Assembly (NCBI RefSeq): GCF_004359215.1
Contig: NC_090614.1
Span: 1,498,592-1,561,613 of the forward strand
From: Bremia lactucae
Taxonomy: Eukaryota > Oomycota > Peronosporomycetes > Peronosporales > Peronosporaceae
Length of the DNA stretch: 63,022 bases
Direction of reading: 5' to 3'
Position numbers and translations under genes: made by a program. Shown here piece by piece: positions 22,064 to 33,893 of this stretch (its first letter is position 1; each line of letters opens with the position of its first letter). The notes below the pieces were generated by a model, which saw nothing but the letters and a program-made list of their open reading frames with translations, ran no database searches and was not told where the DNA came from.

Positions 22064-22475
22064 ACTTAAGGGTTGGTCAATTACTTAAATAAAGCAATTA
22101 CACCCGCCACTCGGGTGTGGTTCACATTTGTGACCAACCCTTGTGTATGTGATCACATGCGTGCATTCACATTAGGAGGGAAGACGGCTAGCGTCATTCG
22201 TTACGCGAGATATCTAGAAAGATATGCGATATGCTCGCAATACATTATAGAGATGACATGTTGATTGGTAAAAATAGGTATTTATATTTAATGCGATTAA
22301 ATATAAATCAGTCTGAAAACTACTTTTTACGAGAGTACTTAGTGCGTTGGGTGAGGTCGCAAGGTGCCCACCACAACTACCTCACTGCACGCAAGAGAAG
22401 CTGGTTTAACTGCTTCCTCGCTGTGCTAGGGTGTGTTTTTAAGTAGAGCGTGGCCGCATTACGACGTGCCCGCCT
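22064..22475 (+). repeat. Family B gypsy LTR (3' LTR, 5' end truncated)
   Basis: It begins within the LTR at CACTTAAGGGTTGGTCAATTAC and ends GTGCCCGCCTACA. It lies in the same orientation as the chromodomain at 20905, so it is that element's 3' LTR. Confidence 0.78.
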
Positions 22476-22731
22476 ACATAAACCTCGTACCTTCACTTGA
22501 CGATTTTTAACACGAAATGTTAAATTCTTGTTAAAGAGGGGTGGTGAAACGGATTAAATGCCTTATGTTACACGCCCGTAAAGTACACTAAACGTACTTG
22601 ATTGATTTGTTATTAGGTTACACGTTAATAATAGTGAGTTACTTGTTCATGGTCTAATGCAGCTTTTTGACATAGACTTTGGGAGCAAATAAATAAAGCA
22701 CGGTACAACAGATACATTGACGCAGCTACAG

Positions 22732-23733
22732 CTATTCCTGTGGCTGACGCTTTCCTATTGACATGGCTCGACGGCGAGCATGCCGCTCTACGTTGAGTGG
22801 AATATCGATCAAAGCGTACTCAGACAGGTGTGTATACGTTTGAGCTTGCGTGCCTGGCTTTTCCTGTATAAAATTCATCAGCAACCTGGCCACATCGCTC
22901 GACTTGTCGCTCATGACAGCTGCGAGGATATGATTAAAGTGCTGAATGCGATAGTGGATAAGTGCGTTGCGTGTGGTGAACATAGTGAGCACACCTCCAC
23001 TGGGCATTGGGGGAAGCCACGGACGGCCCGTTAAATTAAACTTGACGGCGTTTAGCGGTAGCATCGCGTCATTATTGTAGCTCGAATCTCCACCGTGGGG
23101 TCGAAACTCCTCAGTTTGCAATTTCGGAGAATGACTTTTTGTATTATTAGTAGACTCTTCCGCTGAAGGCTGTGAAGTGCTGCTGTTTTCACTGATCCAC
23201 GAATCCTTTCTCTGATGAGAGCCACGTCCGTCGTCTGTTAGCACGGGAGACCACAGTGGCGAAGTCTCAGGTACCGCTTTAATAAGCGGATTACAAAGTA
23301 GGGACGAGTATGTAAGACCAAAATCGATGCTGCTGCGGCTTCGAAGGCGCTGCGAAGGCATGTATTGGGTCAACTCGGCGTGAAACTTGCAAAAGTCGTT
23401 GTATCGACGCCGCACGACGTAGCCCTCGAGTGGCATTTCCCATGACCGCACTTCTAGCAAGTAATACACGACGTTATCCGAGCCATACATGTGCCCAACG
23501 ACGACGACACTTTCGTAAACAGTGCCTGACGTACTGCAGACACTAAGTCGAGGCTCTGTCGCCACCGAGTCAGAGCGAAATCGTGCCATACTGGGCATTT
23601 CTCCCAATGACTGAAAGCGCAGTGGAATTCCGAAATTGTCTGCTGCTGAATGGTGTGGGCTGAGCTCTTTCGTAGTAGCTCCTGTGTCAGCAATCACGCA
23701 TTCTTGCTGCATGCTGATATCCACGTCGCTCAT
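22732..23733 (-). CDS. PX-domain protein with a large insertion in the PX fold
   Basis: 333 residues, no intron needed. The PX half-motif 'YVVRRRYNDFCKFHAEL' (about residues 105-121) contains the RRxYxxF phosphoinositide-contact signature. The other half lies near residues 240-290, including the Pro-rich 'PPMP' and the following helices ('LIHYRIQHFNHILAAVM'). Between them about 100 Ser/Thr-rich residues are inserted. PX domains bind phosphoinositides, usually PI3P, at endosomal membranes, so a role in membrane trafficking is likely; no BAR or other domain is visible. The first 70 residues look disordered. Start chosen at the first ATG of the frame, about 50 bp after an upstream stop. Downstream are gypsy LTR remains. 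Confidence 0.8.
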   Translation of the reverse strand: MSDVDISMQQECVIADTGATTKELSPHHSAADNFGIPLRFQSLGEMPSMARFRSDSVATEPRLSVCSTSGTVYESVVVVGHMYGSDNVVYYLLEVRSWEMPLEGYVVRRRYNDFCKFHAELTQYMPSQRLRSRSSIDFGLTYSSLLCNPLIKAVPETSPLWSPVLTDDGRGSHQRKDSWISENSSTSQPSAEESTNNTKSHSPKLQTEEFRPHGGDSSYNNDAMLPLNAVKFNLTGRPWLPPMPSGGVLTMFTTRNALIHYRIQHFNHILAAVMSDKSSDVARLLMNFIQEKPGTQAQTYTHLSEYALIDIPLNVERHARRRAMSIGKRQPQE

Positions 23734-24333
23734 TTTTAGTTATAAACTGTGAAAGGGTATGCAGCGATTTTAAATCTGATATGGAGCTGAACTGCTGCTG
23801 GTGGAGAGCGCAGTGCATCTGGTGACCTGGTTCTTGTTGTGGCAGCGTTTTCGTCACGCAGGGCCATAAGTTTAATGAGTTAAGTAATAACAGCACGCGC
23901 TCGCGGCTGCGAGGTGGGAACACCCATCGTTATAAGGACCACCAGATGGACAAAGAAGAGGATTGCCAAGAAGTTTTCGAAAAAACTATAAAATCCGATA
24001 TTTTCGTTCCATGCGGATTAAATTTGACCAAAATGTTCCCAATTTTTTAAGTTATGATTGTGGTGGGATATCGGTTTTACAAGTATTAATATAAAGATAA
24101 AAGCAATAGTTATCACTTTAGAAGTTTTTTTGTTAAATAGAATTCTCAAAGCGATTATCTCAATTATCAAAGATTTGATAATGTGACTAATAATAGATGC
24201 TGTAATTGCAGATATGATTTTTTTTAATTTGTATGTATGAGTCAATATCATAACTGAATTCAAGATCTTCCCAAAACAAAAAAGGCGCAAGTGGAAGTGC
24301 AAATATTACTTCTCGTCCGCAATTGACAAAATG
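23734..24333. other. Intergenic region between PX gene and QNG1
   Basis: AT-rich, no gene supported. The left part is the presumed promoter of the PX gene. QNG1 ends at its right edge. Confidence 0.5.
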
Positions 24334-25881
24334 CTAGTAAAAAAATGTGTTGCGAGTTGTGTGACGCTCCAGACTCCGAAAGCGAACTTCCTTTCCTGCG
24401 CGCCACAAGTAAAAGCCGAGCTCGAAGTGACTAATGCGGCCCTTGCTCTCTGCTACGATCTGGTCGCACGCCACCAATGCAGCGGCGCGTAATTCACACT
24501 CCTTCTGTTTAGCAAGGTCCTCCTTGCCACGATTGATCTGGGCTTCCAATTCCTCATCATACTGACAATTGCCAGCACTGGTTGATAAGCAAAGGTTTGG
24601 CAATATAGCAATCAGTTTTGCTTACCTCGAGGACGCCCAAAGCATGTAGAACACATGGCAATACCTATCCAAGCATGATCGTTAAGAATGGCTTTAGTAC
24701 GAGATATTGTGCTCGGCCAGTGCATACTATCCTACATTATCGCTCAAGGCTGTCAACTCGTGAATGTCTGCAAACGTTAGCTTTGGCTCAGAAGTCTAAT
24801 GCGCATCCGCAAATCAGATCAACGATAGAGCCAATTAGTAACTCATACTAGGCGTTACCTTAAATCGACGGTGGATGCACCCAACGGTTAGTTGAGCACG
24901 CTTCAAGAAATACACTTTCTCGCCATTTAAGTCATAGTGGTCATCGAATCCTGGAAAAGTTGTTACAAGCTGATCGACGAGGTGCACAGCACTGCCAGAG
25001 GCAGTTGCATTCTCTTCTTGATTATTCAAATTTTGCGATGTGACATTGGCAAGGACAAACGCTCCAAAATCGGCCAGCTTAAGGTCCATCAGCTTCTGTC
25101 CACTTTCGTTCAGAATCTATCACACCCACCGTCACAAATGAATTCTCAATGGCCTTACGAGAGCTATAAATTGTTTACCTTCAAGATCATTGCAGCCAAA
25201 GGCTTTAACGGTCCCTAAAGATGAATACATTAAATCACCATTTAGACTCAATTCACATATACCGATAGAATTGGTGCGTCTTACTGGTTTTGCCATGTAG
25301 ATTCCTGGAGATATCTCCTCATCCATCTCCAAAGGAATACTAAAGTAATTGGCCACCCGATCGATGCTCAAGTTCTGCATAAATTCAGCGTCCAGCTTTG
25401 GCACCGATATGTACATACCGATCAGCCCAAACACCTACAAATTTATTGCGATTGTAAAATGGTGCTTCCATAGCCCCGAGATTCGTCCAAAATGCTTACA
25501 ATGGTGTCATGAGCTCCTCGTTTGGCAAATTTGTGCAAGTCCTTTCTAAATCCACTACCAAAGTTTAATAGTCCGTAAAGCGCTGCAAAGCACAATACAT
25601 GTCATAAATACATCATCCTTCACATCTCGCTACGTACTTAAAAAATTAAGCTCGTCCTGCTGCGAGCTAAAGTTGAGGGGGAAGCTTACGGGCTCTGCGA
25701 GCTGATCAAACTCGTTCACATCAAGATCCTTGACAAAATTTCGGGCTTTATCAACGTTTATTCGAACCGATGAGTCTTCGTGCGCCACTAACTTGGTGCA
25801 CGAAGGCCGCACACGGGCTAGCAGCGAGTCCATTTTGGGCATCAAACCAGATGGTATTGATTGCAGCATTTCACAAAACAT
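24334..25881 (-). CDS. QNG1: Queuosine 5'-phosphate N-glycosylase (queuine salvage), eight exons
   Basis: Eight exons join in frame: 25638-25881, 25500-25582, 25285-25434, 25179-25214, 24859-25116, 24736-24795, 24626-24664, 24334-24561, giving 365 residues, close to the family's usual 340-350. Every intron is GT-AG. Family landmarks in order: 'LNFGSGFRKDLH' with 'RGAHDTI'; 'EISPGIYMAKPGPLKPL'; 'LADFGAFVLANV'; 'GEKVYFLKRAQLTVG' after a 'FPGFDD' motif; 'DIHELTALSDNVLPCVLHAL'; a basic C-terminus ending in Tyr. The enzyme (formerly DUF2419/C9orf64) releases queuine base from queuosine 5'-phosphate so that eukaryotes, which cannot make queuine, can place it in tRNA wobble positions (Asn, Asp, His, Tyr). 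Exons of 36, 39 and 60 nt are unusually small. The gene is divergent from CNOT11. Confidence 0.88.
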
Positions 25882-26018
25882 TAAGTTCGCGTTTTTTGCC
25901 TAAAAATGCAAACTTTTATTTATTGCAACCGTTCGTATTCGCTTCTCCCGTTAGCGCAAAAATACTACTTTAAAGCACGCACTTAGCCGCTGCGTCGACT
26001 TCTATCACCCACGCCAAA
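25882..26018. promoter_or_regulatory. Bidirectional promoter interval QNG1/CNOT11
   Basis: Only 137 bp separate the two start codons, so both core promoters must lie here or overlap the 5' coding ends. It is AT-rich with pyrimidine tracts ('TATTCGCTTCTCCC'). Confidence 0.6.
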
Positions 26019-27722
<1,704 letters not shown>

Positions 27723-27893
27723 TAGGCGCAGGTACCAGCAACTTACAGGAAGCAGAGCTTGTTTAGTATACAACACGACTAGAACAACAACGATTTGTGT
27801 GCTTTGTGTTTCTTCTGTTGGCTTCATATTCGATAGTCAATGGCCTACCTACGAAAGGTTGTACCTGCACTGTCTATTGTAACAGTATATGAA

Positions 27894-28667
27894 TCAAAAG
27901 AGTGGAATTCCCGCACAGCAACGCATCAAGTCGCGTGTGAGCAATCCTTCAATGTCGTGCGAGTCCGTCTGCATTGAATGATCAATCACACGAGCATTAC
28001 ATAACGTAACCATTTTTTATTGAAAGGGCGTACACAAACCTCGTCTTCCCATCTCTTGGTTCTTGCATTCCACTGGTACGTGCGGAAACCAGTAATCTGT
28101 AAGATGTGACTTTCAGTGAATGCATTATAAAGACCACAAACTTTGTACCAACTTACTGGAGAAGTGAGCTCTATTTGTTGCTTGCTAGCCAACACCTTCA
28201 CGACAAATTCCTTAGCATTGGTTCGAATGATAAGCTCATTTTCTATTGAAGCAAGCAAAAATTGTTTAAATGGAACGCGTAGAATCTTTGTGCTAGGCAT
28301 CGAGTTGAAGCAAGGTTCGTACTCCCATCATACTGAAGCTGGAACTCGTCGTTGATTGGCGGGAGCAGCGGCTTCATAGCCGTCTGAACGCGGTCCAAAA
28401 ATTCTGACGACAACATGGTGAATCTGCTCACATGAGATGCTTAGCATTTCGCCAGCGCGTATTTCCAGCAGTTGCAACGCACTTATCCTTGGGCATCTTG
28501 GGTTTGAGACGGCGATGGCGTACGTCTCCAACGGCCGGAACTGTAAATTTTGCTTTGGTGTGCATGAGTCTGCAGTTACTGGTAGCCAAAGATCCATGAA
28601 ATCAGTATCGAATGCATACTATAGCCGCGTGACCGTACCGAGTGCTGCATATCGCTCGTCGAAGCAT
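27894..28667 (-). CDS. FXN: Frataxin, mitochondrial; six small exons
   Basis: Joining exons 28639-28667, 28483-28569, 28323-28423, 28157-28242, 28040-28096 and 27894-27968 gives 144 residues, with every junction GT-AG and in frame. The N-terminus (MLRRAICSTR...) is basic, as expected for a mitochondrial presequence. The fold follows frataxin: helix 1 'LSSEFLDRVQTAMKPLLP', strand 'DEFQLQYDGKNELIIRT', strand 'FVVKVLASKQQIELTSP', 'FRTYQWN', strand ending 'RWEDE', then helix 2 'SHDIEGLLTRDL'. Frataxin promotes iron-sulfur cluster assembly with NFS1-ISD11-ISCU in the matrix. The residue aligned with human Trp155 is Glu, and Asn146, Gln148 and Arg165 counterparts are also different; the acidic ridge on helix 1 is sparse. 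The start and the last intron (retained read-through would give another tail) are less certain. Convergent with CNOT11 (171 bp apart). Confidence 0.75.
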
Positions 28668-29751
28668 TATTGCTAAAAGAAACAAAGTACGCTACGAGTT
28701 TTACGCATATAAAGTTCCTACTCACACTTCCTTTTCATAAGTACACGTCGCACTTAACATTATATCGAGTACCTGAATCAGATATATTCACATCTGCAAA
28801 CCACCATCACTTTCAAAATATTATTAAAAATAAGTACTTTCAGAATCTTTTCTGGCAGCCACAGGATGCTATGTCTACTGCAAGAAAATTCCTGCACAGC
28901 TTTCAACAATTTCTCACAGGTGGTATATCCTGCTTTTGAAGAAGGTTTAATTTTTGCAAGTGGGGTGGTTTGTAGTAGGGAATGTTTAGGTAGTGAATAT
29001 ATTGTTAAGTGCGACGTGTATTTTAGAAAAGGTGATGAATTTATCCAAAAGGTAGTGAATGTAACAACTCCCCTAATTTAGTCTGTAAAAAGGATGTCAG
29101 GCTTCGAGCTATCTCCTGGTAGTAAATGGATTGCTATTAATGACAGCTAGTGAGATGTCGACCAAAAATTAAGATTAAAAAGCTTAAGGATGTCAGGGTT
29201 TCGAGCTATCTCCTGGTAGTAAATGGATTGCTATTAATGACAGCTAGTGAGATGTCGATCAAAAATTAAGCTTACTACTTAGTCCTGTACTGATAAAATG
29301 TGCGACAGCAAAGTGCTTGTTCAGGTGTCGTCATGCCCCAGGACTCCCTCAAGCTTAACCGCAATGATTTAGCATCAATAACCTGCCGACGTCCGATTAT
29401 GAGGTGGTCATTGAATAATGCCTTCAAGCAAAATTCAATTGCATTTACGCCACATATCGCTAACAGGAAAATTAAGGTGTTCAAGCCACACCTCGTGTGT
29501 GGTACACACAATTGTTAAAATTGCTCAAGCTTATAATAGCAATTGAGACCTGTGATTGCTTCTGTAAGAATGTTTTTAGTTTGCTTGGAAAGGATAGAAA
29601 CAGATTCAGCAACGACAAGTGCCCGATCAAAAGGTTGCGATTCGTTCGTAGCCGTATTGCCAATATAGCAATTAAATTAGCACGGTCATTATGGTACGTG
29701 TTTGTTAAACCTTTTTCTTCTCACGCATCTTGTGGAGTACCAATGCTACGA
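28668..29751. other. Intergenic region with a 96-bp tandem duplication
   Basis: No frame resembles a known protein. It contains the duplication at 29090-29275. The right end is the 3' flank of the WW-domain gene. Confidence 0.45.
29090..29275. repeat. Two-copy direct tandem repeat, unit about 96 bp
   Basis: Both units begin AAGGATGTCAGG and run through CTATCTCCTGGTAGTAAATG and GACAGCTAGTGAGATGTCGA to CAAAAATTAAG. They are nearly identical (29090 and 29186). Confidence 0.9.
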
Positions 29752-30878
29752 TCAATCCGTCGCTACGTCTCCCATAGTCGGGGTTGCTTGCTGCTCTTTG
29801 CGCTTCGAGTTATCGAGTTCGTAACTCTTTCTAGTTGTTGATGACCTCGACCGTGTCGTCCGCTGTTTACGTGATGCGGGAGCAAAGGAAGTTTCTGCCG
29901 CCGTCGTAGAGCTCGAGCTATTGTCCCGCATCATTTTGCGCGCCTGGCGAAGCAGATAACCTTTGCGGTTGTGCTCTTTTTTATGCAGATTTGGAGCTGG
30001 CATTCCTTTTGGGTATCCTACAGCTATTAAAGAAAGAGATTTGAAGTATGAGATACGAAGTAATTGACACGCACCTGGCTGCTTTCCTTCGGTGGCTGAA
30101 TTGATGATTGTGCTCGGATATTGAGAGTGTGTCGACCGATTCATGAAGCTCTGTACTTCTCCGAGCGCGAAATTCTGAGCTTGATAGTGAAAGTGTGGTG
30201 AATAAGCCTCCGGTGTTTGAAATTGGTCGAAGGCGTGAAGAGGAGGTACAGGTGCTACAAGGTGCTTGTTCTCCATGTCGTCATGACCAAGAACAGCCAC
30301 TGGGTGTGGAGGCAAAAATGGCAATCCACCGCTGGAATCCTCCCACGTTGGAGGTAGCAACCGTGACAATCCGAGTCGTCGCATATTATATTGCTCTGCT
30401 TGTGGGCCGTGATTCCACAGCGGAAACCGATTGTATCCACACCACCTCTCGGCCACACCTTGAGACTCTGAAATTGGACCAGGATGGACTTGCATTAAGC
30501 CAGAAGGAAGCATCACAACGTGCGGGTAGTAAGGACTCCAAATATCTGGATTGATAGCGCTCGCATCCCTCTCAATATCGACGCCAGCTTGGAAAGGTAG
30601 TGGCTTGAGTCCATGCATGACAAAGCCTACGGTCTCTGGTCGAGGCCATCGTACTTCGCCCGTATAGCTGTGCAAGTAGTAGACTAGATTTCGCTGCCGA
30701 TCATGAAATAATTGCCACCCAAACACTTCGTCGGCGGCATCAGAACTAGAACAAAATCGCCAGCAAGAACACCAAGTGTGAATTGCTAAAGACCGACTTT
30801 GCATTGAATAGCATGGCAGCTGTCTTTTGGTACTGCGACGTACCCACTTTTTAAGCCATCCGGCTCCGTCGTTGCCAT
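29752..30878 (-). CDS. WW-domain protein, three exons
   Basis: Exons 30844-30878, 30075-30745 and 29752-30023, giving 325 residues. The start ATG at 30878 is preferred over the longer intron-reading frame, because splicing GTACGT...TTCTAG (98 nt) joins 'MATTEPDGLKSG' directly to the WW domain. The 51-nt second intron (GTGCGT...TTAATAG) has no stop and keeps frame, so unspliced reading is also open. The WW domain ('FGWQLFHDRQRNLVYYLHSY' then 'GEVRWPRP', residues about 18-45) keeps both signature Trp and the Pro. WW modules bind Pro-rich ligands. The middle region is Pro-, His- and Gln-rich and the C-terminus is basic with an Arg/Ser-rich tail, compatible with a nuclear protein, but the specific function is not known. 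Confidence 0.75.
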
Positions 30879-32199
30879 TTCTACAAGTGTCAACTTTTGA
30901 TGCCTTTCCTTTTGCGTACTTGAAATTCTTATTTGCTTCTTGATAGGCAACTTGGTCCAATAGCGAATGTAGCAATGCTGAAAGTTGAAGTGTAGCCTAA
31001 GCCATACAAACTTTAAGGTAAAGCCGTTATCACGACAGGACGTACGTACTTGATGTGACGTAATAGGCAACAAGCATACAAGCAATGTTCGACAAAGGTT
31101 GATCAAATTTGAGTATTGCAAGCCGTGATGCTACTGAAGAGTAGCATTATAAGTTGCAAAAACACTCTTGCTAGTGAAGCGGACTTTTAGGTACACGCAG
31201 TTTGTGATGATGTGTACTTCTTTGACGTTGCAACGGCTATTGTTTTGGTACCCATTAGAATGAGTTCCATTGTAGATATGGTCGTGAATCCATCTTTCAG
31301 GGAACTTATTTTCCTGATGTTTGTTTTGGAGACAAGCACATTGGCCAGTGAAAAGATAGTGCGTGGCACTACGAAGGAGTAAGTGTGGATGCAGTTGTTT
31401 ATTGGTAATTTTTTGTGCATAGCGTATCGAAGATATCATTGCATAGTAGTATGATGTTAAAAGGGCCAGACAAGAGAGCATGCAGGACGCAACGCACCAT
31501 ACTCTCCTCGAACCAAAGCTCTAAGCTACGTCAATTCTGGCAAAAGATGTCTCACGTGCAATATACTGCGCTCGCTATTAGCAATGCACTCGCTTAAAGA
31601 TGCATTCATGTTGCTATGTTCACATTGACTGTCCTATCGTAGCTTCATTGCATAAAAAATTGACACTCGAAATGCTCGCAAATTATCGACGTATTGATAC
31701 TGTCTTTTCGAAAGAACAGGAAATATCGCACTGTATTAAATAAAGGGATTTGCTACGTACACACCCAATTTATGCTACGGGCCAGTCTTCTACAAAAATA
31801 TTATCTTTATGGATGATGATAGGTTCATACCAGCTGCATCGCCTGCCGTAAAATTTTAGATACGTCGTTATAGTGTGCATATCGTGTGGTTTGACGCTGG
31901 GCTGCCTAGAAGAGTCCCAGCTTTACCAAATTTGGTAATATTGACGCAATACGACATCAATTCTATTAATCGGTTGATTAAAGTTTGAATCAACCCCGCC
32001 AATCATCACAAGACATGATTGTATGGTGCGCAAGTAGGCGCCATAAACGGTCAGTCATCATTAGTAAAGTCAGTAGTAGATAGAAAATCGTTACGTAGGA
32101 AATTAATATATTAATACAGTCTTACTTTTTTCTTTATGCTTAAGCCTTAGAATTAATCTTTGGTAGCTAAGACTTCTTAGTACAAGATACTCCCTCTGG
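30879..32199. other. Intergenic region, nothing recognised
   Basis: The WW gene promoter lies at the left edge. The rest has short frames only and no repeat that I could match in the window. Confidence 0.45.
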
Positions 32200-32349
32200 A
32201 CATCGTGTGCGTGAAGTAGTCGAGGCGCCCCACCTTCACTGTAAACAGTATAGCTTAACTAGCACTGTTATTAGGCGCCTCACCTTCACTGAAATCAGTG
32301 TAGGTTAGCTAGTACTGTTATCAGTACTAGCGAAGGGTGCCCCGTTACA
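32200..32349. repeat. LTR end fragment (family E) with hairpins
   Basis: It ends GTGCCCCGTTACA like family A but is otherwise different. It contains a roughly 50-bp tandem repeat ('GGCGCCTCACCTTCACTG') and hairpins such as CTAGTACTGTTATCAGTACTAG-like arms near 32310-32332. The left boundary is not determined. A purine-rich stretch on the minus strand lies to its right (32350-32375), so it may be a minus-strand 3' LTR. Confidence 0.5.
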
Positions 32350-32844
32350 CACACCCCTATTTCGCCCCTTTTTTACATACCCCTACTTCCGTACCGCAAT
32401 CCACTTCCACTTCGAGGTGCTGAAAGTATAGCCATAAAGAAAGTTGAATTTATGCCAACCAAAAGTAGCAGAAACCCCAGAAAGTGCATATAAGAGGCTT
32501 CCCTTGAACTTTTAATATTTTCATGGTTTTTGTTTCAGGTTCCCCTCCCGACCAATATTCTTAAATTTGTAAGCCAAGACGAGTAGGTAGGGATTTCACA
32601 GAGAAAAAACAACCGCTATTGCTTCTTTGATTCAAGTTCTTTGCATGATTGTAACTATGCTTTCTGCAAAGCCTGCAGCTGAAGCAGTACCAATTGATTT
32701 GCGGTCAAATTAGCACCAGGAACTTGGTCATACACTGAAGATTCGAGGATCAAGCATTGGATTCACCAAGAAATCTATAATGTAAAATGCCTCTAGACGA
32801 ACGTCCGAGACATACGTGTTCCAATTTACGTCCGCTCTCTTTGG

Positions 32845-33066
32845 TTATTGATGAAGACTACCAGCGAAGGGGTGCGTTCTGGGCAACAATTCTAAGAAGA
32901 TACTGTGCCTCTCCTTTGCTCGACTTTCAAAAGATGCCCGATAATATGGTGTAAAAATATGCGTAATTGGTTTAAGTGTGTACGTCCGCAAAAATGACAT
33001 TATTGTCTGATCATTTAGCCACATGTTTTCGGCAAGCAATGGCTTTATAGCTTCATCTAAGTCCAA
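32845..33066 (-). pseudogene. Ulp1-type (C48) peptidase fragment
   Basis: A 73-codon frame with 'MWLNDQTIMSFLRTY' resembles the N-terminal edge of the Ulp1/SENP SUMO-protease fold ('WLND..I'). In oomycete genomes such fragments commonly come from transposon-borne Ulp1 genes. The catalytic His, Asp and Cys are not present in this stretch, so it is a fragment. Confidence 0.4.
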
Positions 33067-33295
33067 ATTATCATCAACAACGTCGTTTCTTTAGGTATGG
33101 AAAAACACAGCCCCGCAAAATATTTAGCACAACACGAAATTATTATTATTGATATAGTTAACCATCGCTATTATTTTATTGAAATGAACCACCTCTGTAG
33201 CCAAAATCCTTTTCTTCCCCTCAGCAGTTTTTTCATTGGCTGAATTGCTTCCAGTATTTTAGAATTGCATCAGAGAAAGAAAGATAGTATCATTA

Positions 33296-33782
33296 CTGAT
33301 ACTGCGGCGTAGCGGAGCTACCTCGCTCCTGAAGTCAGAGGAATAATTGTAGACTCAGAAAGTCTCTTAGTTCTATAGAATTAATGGGTTTAACAACCAG
33401 GGAGTCGTACAAGTTAATAAAGCTTAATGAATCCAAGTTCAAGGGATTCAGGGGTTCGAAGAACTAAGTGGCAACAAGTGCCCCTTAGAAAGGCATCTGT
33501 CTCTTATAGATCACTGCGCAAGCCTTAGGAAGGCCCTTAACGCTTAAATGTTAAAAGGGGAATTGCCATTTATTTAATTACTTAAATCTAAAAAAACTTA
33601 CCCTAGCTAATTCAAAACTAGATTTCGGCCGCCAGATTTATATCTGGCGGCGACCACATTTGCTACCCATAATAAATGGAATTTAAGTAATTAACTATTT
33701 TAGAATAGGATAAAAGGGTATTTTACCCTTTTAGTAAATGTACCACAACAACGGTTCTCCAACCGATGTTTGCCCCATTACA
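33296..33782 (-). repeat. Family C gypsy LTR (3' LTR of the minus-strand element)
   Basis: On the minus strand it starts TGTAATGGGGCAAACATCGG at 33782. A polypurine tract (ATGGGGAGGG, 33783-33792) precedes it. The lower boundary near 33296 is approximate. Confidence 0.7.
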
Positions 33783-33820
33783 CCCTCCCCATCAGACTGT
33801 TGAGACCGAGTGACAACATT

Positions 33821-33836
33821 CGCTTCATTTCCACTC
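33821..33836 (+). promoter_or_regulatory. Oomycete Inr/FPR-like core promoter before the antisense frame
   Basis: CGCTTCATTTCCACTC resembles the oomycete initiator plus flanking-promoter-region consensus (GCTCATTYY followed by a T-rich end). It lies 58 bp upstream of ATG 33894 and outside the LTR, pointing into the antisense frame. Confidence 0.5.
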
Positions 33837-33893
33837 TGAGGTTGGAACCTAAACAGCTAACCGTTCGGTTGTGTGTTTTCTATCCTTTGTCTC

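Noticed and set aside
29090..29275. CRISPR-like repeat-spacer array
   Set aside because: Only two long contiguous units without spacers, in a eukaryotic genome.
30746..30975. Longer N-terminus for the WW-domain protein read straight from an upstream start (407 codons)
   Set aside because: The region contains a good GTACGT...TTCTAG intron. Splicing it gives a cleaner start (MATTEPDG) joined in frame to the WW domain.
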